Below, in pieces: positions 47,566 through 59,417 of a DNA stretch of 64,000 bases; positions within the stretch are counted from its first letter, which is position 1; each line of letters starts with the position of its first letter. A program made the position numbers and the translations under genes. The notes beneath the pieces are model-generated. The model saw nothing but the letters and a program-made list of their open reading frames with translations, did no database searches and was not told where the DNA came from. The DNA comes from Trichosporon coremiiforme (Eukaryota; Basidiomycota; Tremellomycetes; Trichosporonales; Trichosporonaceae): contig BCJJ01000012.1 of the NCBI GenBank assembly GCA_039545355.1, forward strand, positions 947,067 through 1,011,066, read 5' to 3'.

Positions 47566-48121
47566 TTCTGTAGAAGTCAGATCAGCAAAGCATAGTAGAC
47601 CAGGAAGAGTTTCGGAAGAAGTATGCACCCCTTACACAACCGAGCACCGCCTGGTCGATTATGAGCCAGGTGCTTCCTGCATCTCGGCAAGGTCAGCATC
47701 TACACGTCGCGCAGATCAGTTCGGCCCGATATCGGAATCTACGCCGCGGATCGGCTGTGATCCTCAAGAACGACACGGACGTGTAACCATGTGTATCCCC
47801 GCGCTGTTGCAGCGACCTCAATACCGTATCCCGAGAACCAGCCCAACTCGGCCAGGTACATTGTCGGCGACGTTTCCTGATGCTCCGCCGGCACCGCTCG
47901 CGCACCGCCCTGGAGCGCGTCGCAGAAGCGTTGCGTACCCCCGCGTTCCTGGGACCTGTTGGATTGGATGCCGCTCACCTGATTCCGTCGGAAACCAGCT
48001 GTGGCCCGCGTGATGCATGGCTGTTTGGTGTTGGCCCTCCGGTTCTCCAGTGCGCTTGAAATGTACTTATGCACACATGCATGGGTAGCCAGTGAGCACC
48101 CCGACCTCATCGCTCTTCAGC
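47566..48121. other. Spacer between pepsin-like paralogues 1 and 2
   Basis: 556 bases with the 3' end of paralogue 1 and the promoter of paralogue 2. No TATA box as clear as that of paralogue 1 was found, and no gene is supported. Confidence 0.55.
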
Positions 48122-49530
48122 ATGATCTTCCCAGCTTCCGCATTGCTCTTAGCCTGCGCCGTGTCAGGCAGCAGCCACGCACTGGCATATCGCCAGGATG
48201 GTGGCGGCAGCGACATTGTGCCAGTCGACGGCATGTTCTCCTGGTTTAGCCCCAGCATCAACGTCTCGATTGGCACACCACCTCAGACGTTTTCAGCATC
48301 AATAGACCTGGTCTACCGTGATACCCGGGTGATGTTAGGAGCGTTCAAGACCTTCTAGAGCAGTACCTTCCGGTCCAAGGGAAACGTTACCCTTTCGAAA
48401 TCGCAAGACTCCCAGGACCAGGTTACCATACCCACGGCTACGGACCAGCTAGCTGTCGGCAACTGGAGTGTAAAGGATGCAGCAATTTGTGAGTCTCCCC
48501 CAGGTGTGAGAGGTGCCCACTGACGGTAGCGTTCTATACGCCGGAGAACGCACCAGAGGACGCAAGCCTGAAGCCCTACCAGGCCATCCTTGGTCTTGGC
48601 TGGTATCACCCTTCGGATCAGACAGGCGAGGCACTGTGGAAGTCGTGGAAGGAACCACTTTTCGGTCTCTTCTTAAGGCGCGCGGCCACTCAGGGTCCCC
48701 TTTGGTCACCGAATGCACCTCGCACATCGGACGTAGGCAGGATCAGCTTCGGAAGTGTCGACAATGCACACGCGGAGGGCGAACCGCAGTGGATCTCTGC
48801 AGACGGTCTCTGGAACGTTAGGCTCGACAACATCACGCTCAACGGCGCTGCCGCGAACATGGCCCTCGTTCGCTTGGCGAAGCCCACGGACGTGGGGTCA
48901 TCGTACCTTTGGCCTCTCTCTGACGGGGACTGGGGCGAGCGCTTGATCGGCATCACCTTCAACCAGCCCTACATCGGTCTTCCGAGTGCGATGATCGATG
49001 GGCTGATGAGCACTATCCCTGATGCTGCGAAGTGGAATCGAACCAGCGCCAAATACAGGCCAGAGTCTTTCTGGAGCGTCCCCTGCAATGCTAAACTGGA
49101 TTTCAATGTCACCCTGAATGGCACCGAATTCACCATGCATGCTGAAGACCTCATCATGCACGAGGAGAACGGCAATTGCACTGCCCTCTTCTACCCAATC
49201 CCGGAAGATAGCTCTTGGAAGAGCGTCCCGTTTCTCGGTCTCCCTTTCCTGCGTACTGTGTACAGCGTGTGGGACCTGAAGAACCAGCGCATCGGCTTCT
49301 CCGAGGTGAAGGACGGAGGCGAGGTTCTCAACAAGGCTTCCTCCGCCCATCCAATAGACACCTTCAGCACGGTACCCGTCCAGGCTTCCACGACCGGGAG
49401 GACCTATGGCGAGGGGCATTCCTCGTCCGCGACTAAGGACTCAAAGGGCAACGATGCCTCCCACCGTGCTGTGGTGTCGCTCATGCTTGTTGGCTCCAGT
49501 GTACTCGTTGTGCTTGGTTTCACGTGTTAG
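48122..49530 (+). pseudogene. Pepsin-fold pseudoprotease, paralogue 2, with one premature TAG
   Basis: Exons 48122-48488 and 48530-49530 form a 455-codon frame broken by a single TAG at 48356-48358 (codon 79). The signal peptide (MIFPASALLLACAVSGSSHA), INVSIGTPPQTFSASIDL, LPFLRTVYSVWD and hydrophobic C-terminus match paralogue 1, and the intron sits at the same place and phase. Paralogue 1 aligns with no gap across the TAG, so the codon replaces an amino acid and is not part of an unseen intron. The 377 codons after it remain fully open, so the nonsense mutation is recent, or the stop is read through, or it is a sequence error. The catalytic motifs are also degenerate here (first site Asp-Leu-Val; second Thr-Phe-Asn). 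Confidence 0.75.
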
Positions 49531-49638
49531 TGGCGCAGAGCCCATAGTTCCTCTTAACCGACTCAAGTCCCATGCATACTGTATCATGCTGCATCCCTGC
49601 AGGGAGTTTGCGTATCACTGGTATGCTCCAGGCAGTCG

Positions 49639-51384
49639 TCATTTCTCTTGCCACGCCCAAGTGCACTTGGTGCCCCAGAAGTCGACTGGGCAGTTGGGAG
49701 CCTCGCCGCGGTCGCCCCCGATGACCTTGACATTGGCGTTCTGCTGGTTGGCGTCTGCTTTGTAGCTGTCAATGCCGATACCTCTGCCCTGGATGAAGGC
49801 CGACCACACATCGGAGACCTCGTCGCCGAGACCGGGAGTGGCACCGTTGTCGTAGCCAAGAACGTTGGGGACGTCGTCCTGCGGTCAGCGACATATTGGG
49901 TATACGAACTCACTCCGTGACAAACTTTGCCAATGCACCAGTCGTTGCCGACCATGGAACTCCAGAGGTAGGGGGCAGAGTCATCAATCTCGACTACATA
50001 CGCCTCGCCACCAGCCTTGGCCCAGTAGGATGCAGTGTCACGACCGACGCAGCGGAAAGCACCGTCGGTGATGATATCTGTCAAAGCCAAGCGTCCGACA
50101 TCCGGCCCGTCAGGGTAAGCCTCAATCTTGTACTTCTCCTCAGATGCGAAGGGTTGACTGGATGGGTCATTCGCGCAGCGGCCCGCTAGCGCCTGCAGGA
50201 AAGGAGACGAGCCTGCTGAGTCCAAGGCCACGCTAACCGGCTGATGGTAGTTGCTGCTGACGACGTAGCCACCGTCGTCCGTGGTCGTAGACATGAGCAT
50301 GGTGACGTCCCGGGGTCGGACTGAAAGACTGCCCTCACCGTGGAGTGCCCGCGTCGGGTCGTACGGAATGGTCATAGTACCATGAACGGGGTTCAGAATA
50401 TCGGTCGGAGTGTTGACGGAGCCAGCCCATGCCATGAGCTGATCGATAGCGTGTTGGAAGGCGCGGACGTCGAGCTCCCGGAGCGCCTCAAGGGTTTTAG
50501 CGCCGTAAACATCTCCATGCTGTAAATCTTGTTGCGAACGACCTTGTGCTGCTTCATCGAGGAGGTGGGAAACAGGCTGGGATCGGAGTGGACGATGACC
50601 TGATGATATAGCCCCGGTGCAGAAGGGACCTGCCAGAGAGAGCGGAGCATGGCTGCACCACTGCTGTGCCCGCTAATGGTGATCGCGCCCGCGTTGCCTT
50701 GAGCACCGATGTTCTCATGGACGGTCTTGAGCATGAAGGCCAAGTCACGAACTGCAAGGTTGGGATCTAATGATTTGGGGTGGACTGAAGGAGGCATTAG
50801 GCCCAAGAGACCGAGACGGTACTGTGGGAGGACGACAATCTGGCCTTTGGCAGCCAGCGCAAAGCCATCCAAACCAGGCATAGAGACACTGCCCATCCAG
50901 TTGCTTCCGCCGTGGATCCAGGTGAAGATTGGGGTATTAGCGTCGGCGCTTTGAGAAACAAAGAGGAGCATGTAGTTGCAGTCCTCGCTCTCAATGACTC
51001 CGGGGCCGCGGAATCTGGAACCGAACACAACAGACTGAGGGCATGACGGTGGGAGTCCGGATCCATCCCTGCCACTCACATGTCAGCCCGGGCACTGGCA
51101 CTCAAAACTCACGTAAAGACCCTGCGAGGCTCACCCCATCTCTCGGTCTTGGAGTACTGGATGTTGTAACGACAGACGTTGTTGGGTCCGAGGTGACCTT
51201 CGACATCGACAGCTCCCCATCGTAGACTGCACGGTCCGGGCTTAGTCCTCTCAGTCCCCAGGACACCGAAGTAGCGCAGCAGGAAAGAGAGTCCGAGTGT
51301 CACCGTGAAGATGAGAGCCGATTGCAGAGCTCCTCCCATCCCCATGGAGCTGAAGTAGGAGCTGCGGAACGGCTGTTTCGTCAT
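49639..51384 (-). pseudogene. Type-B carboxylesterase with a probable frameshift
   Basis: Minus strand, ATG at 51384. Exon 51384-51113 starts with a membrane-anchor-like helix (ALIFTVTLGLSFLLRYFGVL). Exon 2 from 51068 has the esterase/lipase core: NTPIFTWIHGGSNWMGS (oxyanion HGG), LPQYRLGLLGL, and the nucleophile elbow GHSSGAAML. The last exon 49878-49639 follows VCHG and continues DDVPNVLGYDN, which holds the catalytic-His region. Around 50505-50520 the frame shifts: KIYSME reads on in one frame while KTLEALRELDVRAF continues in another, and no credible intron explains it. A one-base deletion or a sequence error is most likely. The acidic triad position reads DDGG where DEG is usual. The gene lies inverted within the pepsin-like cluster. 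Confidence 0.72.
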
Positions 51385-52740
51385 TGTTGGAGGGTGTTCG
51401 TTAGACAGGAGACGACAGGGCTGGAAGCTCAGATGAACGATCCTGAGTCCTGAGTCCTTAAGTATGACGACCATCGTGAATGAACCCAGAGAACGAGGCA
51501 ACACGGTCCGAAAAATTAGGCTGAACCTCTAACCCATGGAAGCTTGCAGCTGACCGTCAGTATGTCACTTGGTGTCTTGTGGGCTGGAACAAAATGATGA
51601 GTCTGAAGTTACAAATTCCAATCAAATATTTGAGCGGCGCCACATCTCGTATTGTCCCACCGAAGAACTGGAGTGGCTGGACGTTTGTGAGGCCACCTGT
51701 TTTTATCAATGGTCAGATGACTTTGAGGAGAATATACCGAGGGGAAAAGGTCAAAGCTGGGCTTTCCTGGAAAAAAGGGAAGGTAGAGGAATACAGTCGT
51801 GTGCAGCCTCTGCGATGACCCAAGAAGTTTCCCATGATAGGGAGTTATAAGCCACACGTCCGTCGCTGCCATTGTGGAAAGACTGCGCAAGGCTTGGCGA
51901 AGCTGTTGAACGGGTTAATGTCGGGCCGGAACGGCAGAGGACCACTCCCCAACCTGTTGTCTACTGTCGCTCGCCCGGCTTAACACGCGAGGAGAGAGCA
52001 GACTCTTCGTCATCGCACGTCAGACGTGCGGGGAGAGGGATCGAAAAGAGAAGAAAAGCAGGGTTTCCCCAACTCAGCAACTTCTGCCAGGCTGACGAGT
52101 TGCCAGTGCTCTGATTTGTCATGCTTGATGTGACACGATGGAAGCTTAGGAATCGTGTCAGTTGCTGGGCAGGAGATCGGGCGGAAGAGATGTGGTCCGC
52201 CACACATGCCGTACGTGGATCATTAGCGCACTGCCGCTGTCTTTCGGAGCTCCCTTGACTGCTTCTGTTCGACAACGTGCGCAGCGGGGTCAGAGGGTCC
52301 GGTCTGAGGCGCGAGAATGATGGCGGTGCTCGCTGAACTCTGTCGGATCATCGGTGCCTGGCTCAGCTGTATGGCCATGCGGCACCTAATGAATCCGGAA
52401 TGCCGCAAATCCAGACTCCGAGTCTGTCGCCGAGGACGTTATCTTCATGCGGTGCGGCGCTTCATGTCCCCACGATCAGCAGGACTGCCGTTCACAATGA
52501 TGCACATGGCGATTAGGCCGCGCTCTACATCCCCTTCAGAGGACTCGCAAGCCTAGAATTATCTCCAACCTGAAAGTATTGCGGGTGGCTACCGACAAAC
52601 TCCGACATGCTGTACGCCCTCTCAGCAGCCTCATCGCGGCCATGGGTCGCAGGTGACGGTACCATCACCCATCCGCTTTGCTTCATCCGGCCGCTAAAAG
52701 CACGACACTCCTGAAGCTGTTGGAAGGAATCTGAACGCCA
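51385..52740. other. Intergenic region within the accessory cluster
   Basis: No intact gene. The stretch is the upstream region of the esterase, then poorly ordered sequence leading to the decayed third pepsin-like copy. GC is lower and stop codons are frequent in all frames. Confidence 0.5.
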
Positions 52741-53650
52741 CCCAGCTCGACACCGAGGACGCTCGCTGTAAGCTTCAGATCGAGGCGTCTATGGTGGCCA
52801 GGGACTCACCTTTGGAGTTGGACGAGAGACTCGCGACGAATGACAGCTACAACATCTACCGAACCAACACCTTCAAATCGTTAGAGAACTGACCTTAAAC
52901 GATACGATGAAAGGTTCGAGAACTAGCCGTTCGGCATCGACACGATCCGCGTAGGCGTAAAGAGTGGGTGGGAAGCCGTTGCTCCCCGTGACTGAGGGTG
53001 AGACTCTTGGGATTCTGGCCCCGAGCACCGGTTGCAACAGCTTCCCTCCTGCAGTAATCGGCACGTTTATGAGTGCAGTGGAAGGAGCTACGAAGTGGCA
53101 CAGCACCCAGACCTTTGGCAGGGGTGAGGACCAAGAATCTTCCCCAACGACGCAATGGATGATGCCGTGCAAATTGGTTGCCGAGCTCAAACTCACCTTC
53201 AATGGGACGGAGTTCTCCCTCAAGCCGGCGGAGTTCATAAGCGTAGACCCGCCCGGATCGGGTACCTGCTTCTCGTTGATCGGGGCTAGCCCCGGCGGCC
53301 GCGGATGCGAGGGAGCCGGTGGCGTTCCGTTTCTCGGTCTCTCGTTCCTCCGCACGGTGTACTCCATCTGGGATCCGAGCGTGCCCCGTGTCAGCCTTGC
53401 GAAGTTGAAGCCGCAGAACCAGGAGCCGCTCTGTAAGGCTGCAAGGCCTATTCAGCTGCTGAACAATGGAAACATCACGTCGAACTTCGTTCGGACTACG
53501 ACGGCGAAGCGCCCCGTAACAGAGGCGAGCGTTGCGTCCCCTGCTCCGGAAGAGAAGGATGTTGCTCATAGCTGGGCGTCGGCCACTGTCCCGGGTGCGC
53601 TGCTCTCGGCGCTAGTGCTGCTGCTGCTGTTGTGCTTTGAGCGTGTGTGA
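52741..53650 (+). pseudogene. Truncated pepsin-fold pseudoprotease, paralogue 3
   Basis: Only the C-terminal half is open (52964-53650, about 228 codons). It shares with paralogues 1 and 2 the C-lobe order FNGTEFSLKPAEFI, GVPFLGLSFLRTVYSIWD and a hydrophobic GPI-like end (LLSALVLLLLL). Upstream, remnants such as YNIYRTNTFKSLEN resemble pepsin N-lobe sequence but are broken by stops, and no signal peptide can be attached. The second catalytic site reads Ala-Pro-Ser instead of Asp-Thr-Gly. Most likely a decaying third tandem copy; expression of the remaining half cannot be excluded. Confidence 0.65.
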
Positions 53651-56600
53651 AGTGTAGGGTCCCGTACTGTAATTGCCCATGCAAGAGTATCCGCCAGAGA
53701 GAGCCTGTGCACATCACGCTTGTGTGTGAGTGTGCAGTCCGAAGAGAGCCGTGTTTCAGCCTGCTGTGTGTGTCCGGCATCCCGAAATGAGCGCCATGGT
53801 CTCCGCGGTCTGGCCAGTCTAGTGGACTAAGGTGATATCACCTCCGTGGCTCATTTCGAGGCCACGGCTGTGTACACTTCCTGCGTCCATGCGGAACTCT
53901 TCATGCTATTTCGAGAGCAAAGACCAGCATGGAGCGGGTCGCTCGGGTCAATGCGAAAGCCACACGGAACGCACAGGGGGCAAGCTTAACCGAGGTCTCG
54001 AGCCGTATATTCCATATTATGCAACCGATTGATAACTCCCATGATCGAATAGCCCAGCGCCTGTCTCGTCACAAAGGCTGGCATTGCAGTCACCCACATT
54101 GGATGGCGGCATGTATGCTCGTCGGTAGTCACAGCATGCTGTCCAGTGTGCATCCTTGCAATCCCATGCAAGCAACCTCGCCCGTGGCATGCAGCACCGG
54201 CTCAGGCGCAGCACATTGCCAGACACCCCTGAGTTCCGTCCGGCGCGAATCCGGTGAGGCTGGTGAGACACCGCCTGAGCAATGAGCCTGCGCACCCGTT
54301 GTGGCTGGGGTGTGGCGTTTCCCTCCGGCGCTGGCGCTTTGCAGGCGTTCTGTTGGCTCTCAGCGGCGTCGGCGGCGCTGTGGCGTCGGACTCGGTGTCA
54401 GTGCGTCTGTTGGGTCAGTGCGTCAGCGGCGTCCATTCTGACCGGTCTGCTGTCCGACGTCGGCTCCGCTTGCTGCGCTCTGCGTGCTCCGCCTGCGAGG
54501 CGGACTCCGGACTCCAACCTTCCTATCACATGCCTCGTTCGGGTGGTTCAGTCAGCTGCGAATCGGAGTGAGCCGTGTCAGATCTGTCGCTGTTGTCCAG
54601 GTTCTGAGCGCCGATTTGTGGAGCTGTCAGCACTGCTGCTGCACACCATGTTGGGGAGCAGGGACAGCAAGAGCCAGGTAATAGAGCAAGACTTAAGATC
54701 TGACGTAGGAGAGCGCCGTACATACCTTCCACGGCCTGATCTGACTCCCGTACTCTGGACCGCTGCTGCTCACATGCTGCGGAGCATCTTGCTTCACCGC
54801 CCTCCAACTCGTGATCCCGTGACGAGGCGTCGATTACAGCACCTCACCGCACCGCTTACCACATCATGTCAGCGCCCTCTTTCTGCTGCGCTCGTTGTAC
54901 GCCGTGTTGTTGATCAATGTGACAAAACACGGCACTTGACCTGTGACAAAGTTGGCACCCAAAACTCTGTCCCGGTGTCCCCCATCCCCCACCTCCACTC
55001 CTGCACTCCGTTGCTCAACTCGCCGCCCATGTTCATGTCCGGCCGGTTCAGCAGCGTGACAGGCCCAGGCACGTCATGTCCTGCCCTCGGTTCCCCATGT
55101 CTTTTGGCTTTTCCTCTCATCTCATCTCGCTCGCGGCGTCGCGCCCGTCGCGAGCGAGCGTAACTGATCACCCGCAACCCGCACCGAAGCCCACCACTCT
55201 CCCAGCCAACCAGCCAACCAGCCAAACCACCACTGGCGGTGTGGGCCGGTGCCAGGCGAACCCGAGCTGCCCGGCCCTACGGCAGCGGCAAAGCAGCACC
55301 CGGCTCGCGGTACGCTACGTCATTCAAGCAGCATTCAGTCCAGGTGCCAGCTTACGTTATGCGACGAACCTAATTCGCACCTGGTGCCGGATGCAACTGC
55401 AGCGGGGCTAGGAGTGGGCGAGGGATGCTGGGCCGTTGTGCGCTGCGTGCATACCCACCATGTCTGGACCGCACCGAGTGGAACGGCCGGTATGCATAGT
55501 CGCAGTGGGCCAAGCTCGCTCGGAGCTCGGTCCTGCGGTCCTGCGGTCCTATTTTTTGTTCGTCATGCGGCCATGAGCGATGCGGGCCATGCGGTTTCTG
55601 CGCATTCTGCCATCTGTGCGATGTGCGATCCACTATTGTCCGCAACACTTGGTCTCCGCTACATCCGAGCGATAGTGGGTGGCGGAGCGTGTGATGCGTG
55701 AGACAATGACGCAGAAACCTCGCAGGATCGCAGGGAGATCTGTGCGTTGCGCCGGTTGCGCCGCTTCGTGCGCCGTGCGCCGCAATTGCAACTTCCGTTG
55801 CCGCCGAGCATTTCAATGGCTGAGAGGCAGATCGGTGGTGCGGCTGCGTGTCTTTTCATGATCTGGAACAAAGAATCGCACTAATCCGGCACTAGCGTCG
55901 ACTAGTGTCAGGCTAGCGCCGTGGCTCCGAGACTTGCGCTTTGCTGGCGCTTCCTGAGATCCAGGTTTGTGCTTGCTGGCCGGGACGCTAGTGATGCACG
56001 AACAGGACGCCCGCGGGAACTAGCCTCGATAGGTCCCAAAGGAACAATGGCGTGAGCGAGGCTAGATCGCTAGAGCCGGCAGCTGCCTGGATTCACCGAG
56101 ACATTCCCCGGCGACGCCGGTCCGTCTCTGGGTGGCCAATTCGTCGCCGTCTGCTCCGACTGGAAACGGCGGACAACAGGATAAGTCGATGCGTTGGGGC
56201 ATGCTGGAATGGACAGTTCGCCTATTGGGGAAGTTCGTACATGCCTATGTAATTAACCAAGCTGGGAAGCACAGTGAGACAGTGCCGTAGCCCAGTGCTG
56301 TGTGCCGTTGTCGGGACGCTGCGACGCTGAGACTGTCTCAGTAAGCCTCCTGGGTGAATTGTTTGGACAACTGCCAAAACCGTTCTTCCCGATCACAGCC
56401 AGCTTCCACTTCTCATCACTTCCACCATACACCCCCTTGCACACATCCGCAACCCAACTCGCGGCGGTCTCGGGACAAGAGTTGTAAGTTGAGTTCCGGT
56501 GAGGTCAATCCTCGTCATCGCGGGAAATGCAGATTCAGAAGCGCTGCTTGCTTGTACGGTGCGGCCGGGTTATGACTGACGATCGACAACCCGCGTTTAC

Positions 56601-58535
56601 GTACTGGCTCGGCAGGCACGTCTTTTGGTTGCCATATACAGCATCTGCACGATGGTGCCGAGCCAGCGTAGCAGCCAGCATGCCAACAGCTGCCAGGCGC
56701 TAGCACCACTAGCGGGAGGTCTTGTGCGTGTACGACGCCGACCGTTGCAAGTTGTGGTGGGCACGTAGTTACCATTGTCGGTGGATACCGGAGAAGACGG
56801 CGACGGCGGACTGATGCAGTCATGCTTGTGCATCCCTACAAATCCGGACCAGAAGCTGATTCCAGGCCGGGTGTCGGTACTCGCTTGCGTCTGTCTTTTG
56901 TGAGCTCGTGAGATCTGCAGAACATGCAGAGGCTGTCGTTAGACGATCGGCGACGACGTCAGACTCTAGACGGCCTCACTTTTGGCGCCGGCTATGACGA
57001 CAGCGAGGTCTCAGTCCGAGCATCAAATAGTCACTGGACACCGGGCATTTAGCTACCTGAACACCATTGCTGAATTGCATTGCATTGCCTACAAGCTGGC
57101 ACACTGAGCCCAGAATTAAAGCCGGCGACGCTCCTCAGCCGGCGCCTCGTTCCCACCGCAGAGGGAACAGTGGCCCGGCTCCGTGTCTGTCCCTGTATTC
57201 CGGGTCTGCATTCAGCAGGCCTTTGCCTGGCTCCCACGCTGAATGCACGCAGATGACGATACGATATATATGCGAGATCTGGCCACGCCCGAGGTTGTCC
57301 TCTTTGCTTTGAGGGTGGCCGTGCAGCCGGGGAACGGTCGGCCTGCCAACTGCCAAACGAGGCTGGTTCGCCAGACGAAGTTGTTTACAAGCTTGTATCG
57401 CTCGCAGCTCGTGTCGCCAGGGACCTGGCCGCACAGCGACGCCGGCGGTCTACAGCACACCGCTGGGCCTGCCGGGACAGAGAAGCCGGAGACGAGACCC
57501 TGGTACCCTAATATCACGCGTCCCTGCCCGTCGTGCCGTGCCGGTGTTTACTCGATCGCAGTGTTTCGTCGTATAGTCGTCGCCGCGCACTCTGCGCAAC
57601 CGTCCTGGGTGCACTCTATCTTTTTCTGCAAAACGTCGAAGAACGACAGAAGATAACTAGGCTGAACCGAATCTGGTCGCATTCAGTAGGTAATCGTTGC
57701 ACAGGTGGGTCCGGAAGCTGGGAAGTGTGCCGCAATTCAGACATTCATTGCAGCGCATGTCTCAGTCGCTTCTTGCCCGGATTCTCACTCCACCCGTTCG
57801 TATACCCAGTTTGTAAACAAGCCCTTGCATGCCTTGTAGCCGGCGCTCCTGACCTGCCCTCCAACTGTCTCCCTGGACTGCCTGGGCGCCTGGGCAACAG
57901 CACGACGCCGTCGTACCGTCGTGCACTCAGTGTACGTAACCAGCGCATCCCGCGGAGAGATACCCGAGAACCTCTGCAGACGCTGCAGGTCCCACTTGCC
58001 AGCTTTTGCAGCCGGCGGCTCGTTGCCTCACGGCCCACTTTGGCCTTGTTGTTCGTCTCCCAGCAGGACCAGATCCTCTGCCGGACACCCAGGCATGAGA
58101 GGGCACCCGACCGTGCCTTGCTGCCTTTACCTCACACTCAACTCGCGAGCGTGTGCCGCCATAGCCGCAACGAAAACGTCCCGACGCCCCACAAGGCCCA
58201 AGAGCGGGACGCATATGCATAGAGAGCATGTAGTTCCAGCGGGGATCCAGCGGCCCAGAAGAGAAATGAAGCGACCGGGTGATCTGGTGAAAGTATGGGA
58301 GAAGAGGTAGTCGGTGAATAGAGTGAATGGTCTGCCGGTCCGGAAGCGTGCTGTTGCAAACTGGGTGGGTAGTGGTGCGGCTCCCAGACTCCCACTCCCA
58401 CCTGTCTCACCCAGTGCCGAGCGGTGAGCGGGCAGTGTCAGGCATTGGACAAGCAGTTAGGCACAGTCATCAGGCAGTCGGCAGGGAGTGCCGTCAGTGC
58501 CGTGTGCCGTACAAGATTCGGACGGCCACGGTGCT

Positions 58536-58585
58536 CACGGCCCACACGGCCCACACGGCCCACACGGCCCTCACGTCCCTCACGG
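58536..58585. repeat. 9-bp tandem repeat (CACGGCCCA)
   Basis: Five units of nine bases are visible, the first three identical and the last two with one or two changes, followed by a partial unit. A simple minisatellite in non-coding DNA. Confidence 0.8.
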
Positions 58586-58770
58586 ACGGCCCTCGATCTC
58601 TGCCTGGCTCTGGCTCGAGACTTAGGGATCGCAGGAGCGACCGGGTCCTGAGTGGCCTGAGTTGGCTGAGTGACCTGAGTGAATGCCCTGGGACCGGCAC
58701 CGGTCTCACATAGTGCGCTCCGACAGCCTATCCCAGTCCGCTAGTCAGCTCCTTCATCCCTGTTCCCTGT

Positions 58771-58798
58771 ATCCTGCATCCTGCATCCTGCATCCTGC
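58771..58798. repeat. 7-bp tandem repeat (ATCCTGC x4)
   Basis: Four perfect copies of ATCCTGC. The same word recurs twice at about 59218-59231, suggesting slippage-prone sequence in this leader region. Confidence 0.85.
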
Positions 58799-59357
58799 AC
58801 TCTCGATTCATTCGTTGCCTGGCCACTCGCACACATAGCACACATCCATACTGCTCAGCTTGCCCAGTCGCCCGGTCGTCCTCCCAGCGGCACACTCGAA
58901 ACCCTCTGCCGTCATTTCGGACATCCTCTCATCATTCCTAACTCCCATTTCTTTTCCTTCCCTCACTCCCATCGTCTCTTTCCCCTTCTCCCCCTCCCCC
59001 CCTCTCCCTCGTCCTGATCCGCTCGATTTTCGACGTCCCCCGATCCTCGATCCTCGATCCTCCACCCCGGTCCCTTCTCGTCTCCTTTCCGGCCGGCGCT
59101 CACTTTCCCTTCCTCTTCCTCCTCCCACACCTGGCCCTATCTTTCTTCCCTATCATCCCGGTCATCCTGTGCTCCTGACCTTTCGACTTCCCAGCTTTAA
59201 CCTTTTCCTGCAGCCGCATCCTGCATCCTGTTCCTGCACGTTGCGTCGTCTTGCGCCTTGCGTTTCCAGCTCCCTTTCCACCCCTTCTCGGCGTGCGTCT
59301 GCACATTTGGCTTCTTCCTCTCTCTTTGTTGTTTAAACTCGGCCCAAACATCCGGCT

Positions 59358-59360
<3 letters not shown>

Positions 59361-59416
<56 letters not shown>
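59361..59416. repeat. Homopolymer run of 56 cytosines
   Basis: The plus strand has an unbroken C run of 56 bases in a CT-rich stretch about 1.45 kb upstream of the regulator start codon. Runs this long are rare and unstable; the G strand could form quadruplexes and the C strand i-motifs. Its length may not be exact if the assembly or reads were affected. Confidence 0.9.

Positions 59417-59417
<1 letters not shown>

Noticed and set aside
48327..48358. A 30-nt intron removing the TAG of paralogue 2
   Set aside because: Length and AG end would fit, but the intact paralogue aligns without a gap across this segment, so it is coding sequence with a stop.
54282..55163. Plus-strand open frame of 293 codons
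   Set aside because: Rich in Ser, Arg, Cys and Pro with no motif, no regular helices and no splice context; looks like chance openness in GC-rich DNA.
57533..58222. Plus-strand open frame of 229 codons
   Set aside because: Starts at a non-ATG codon, has mixed low-information composition and no family resemblance.
58536..58585. Possible CRISPR-like array
   Set aside because: Units are 9 bp head to tail with no spacers; a simple minisatellite in eukaryotic DNA.
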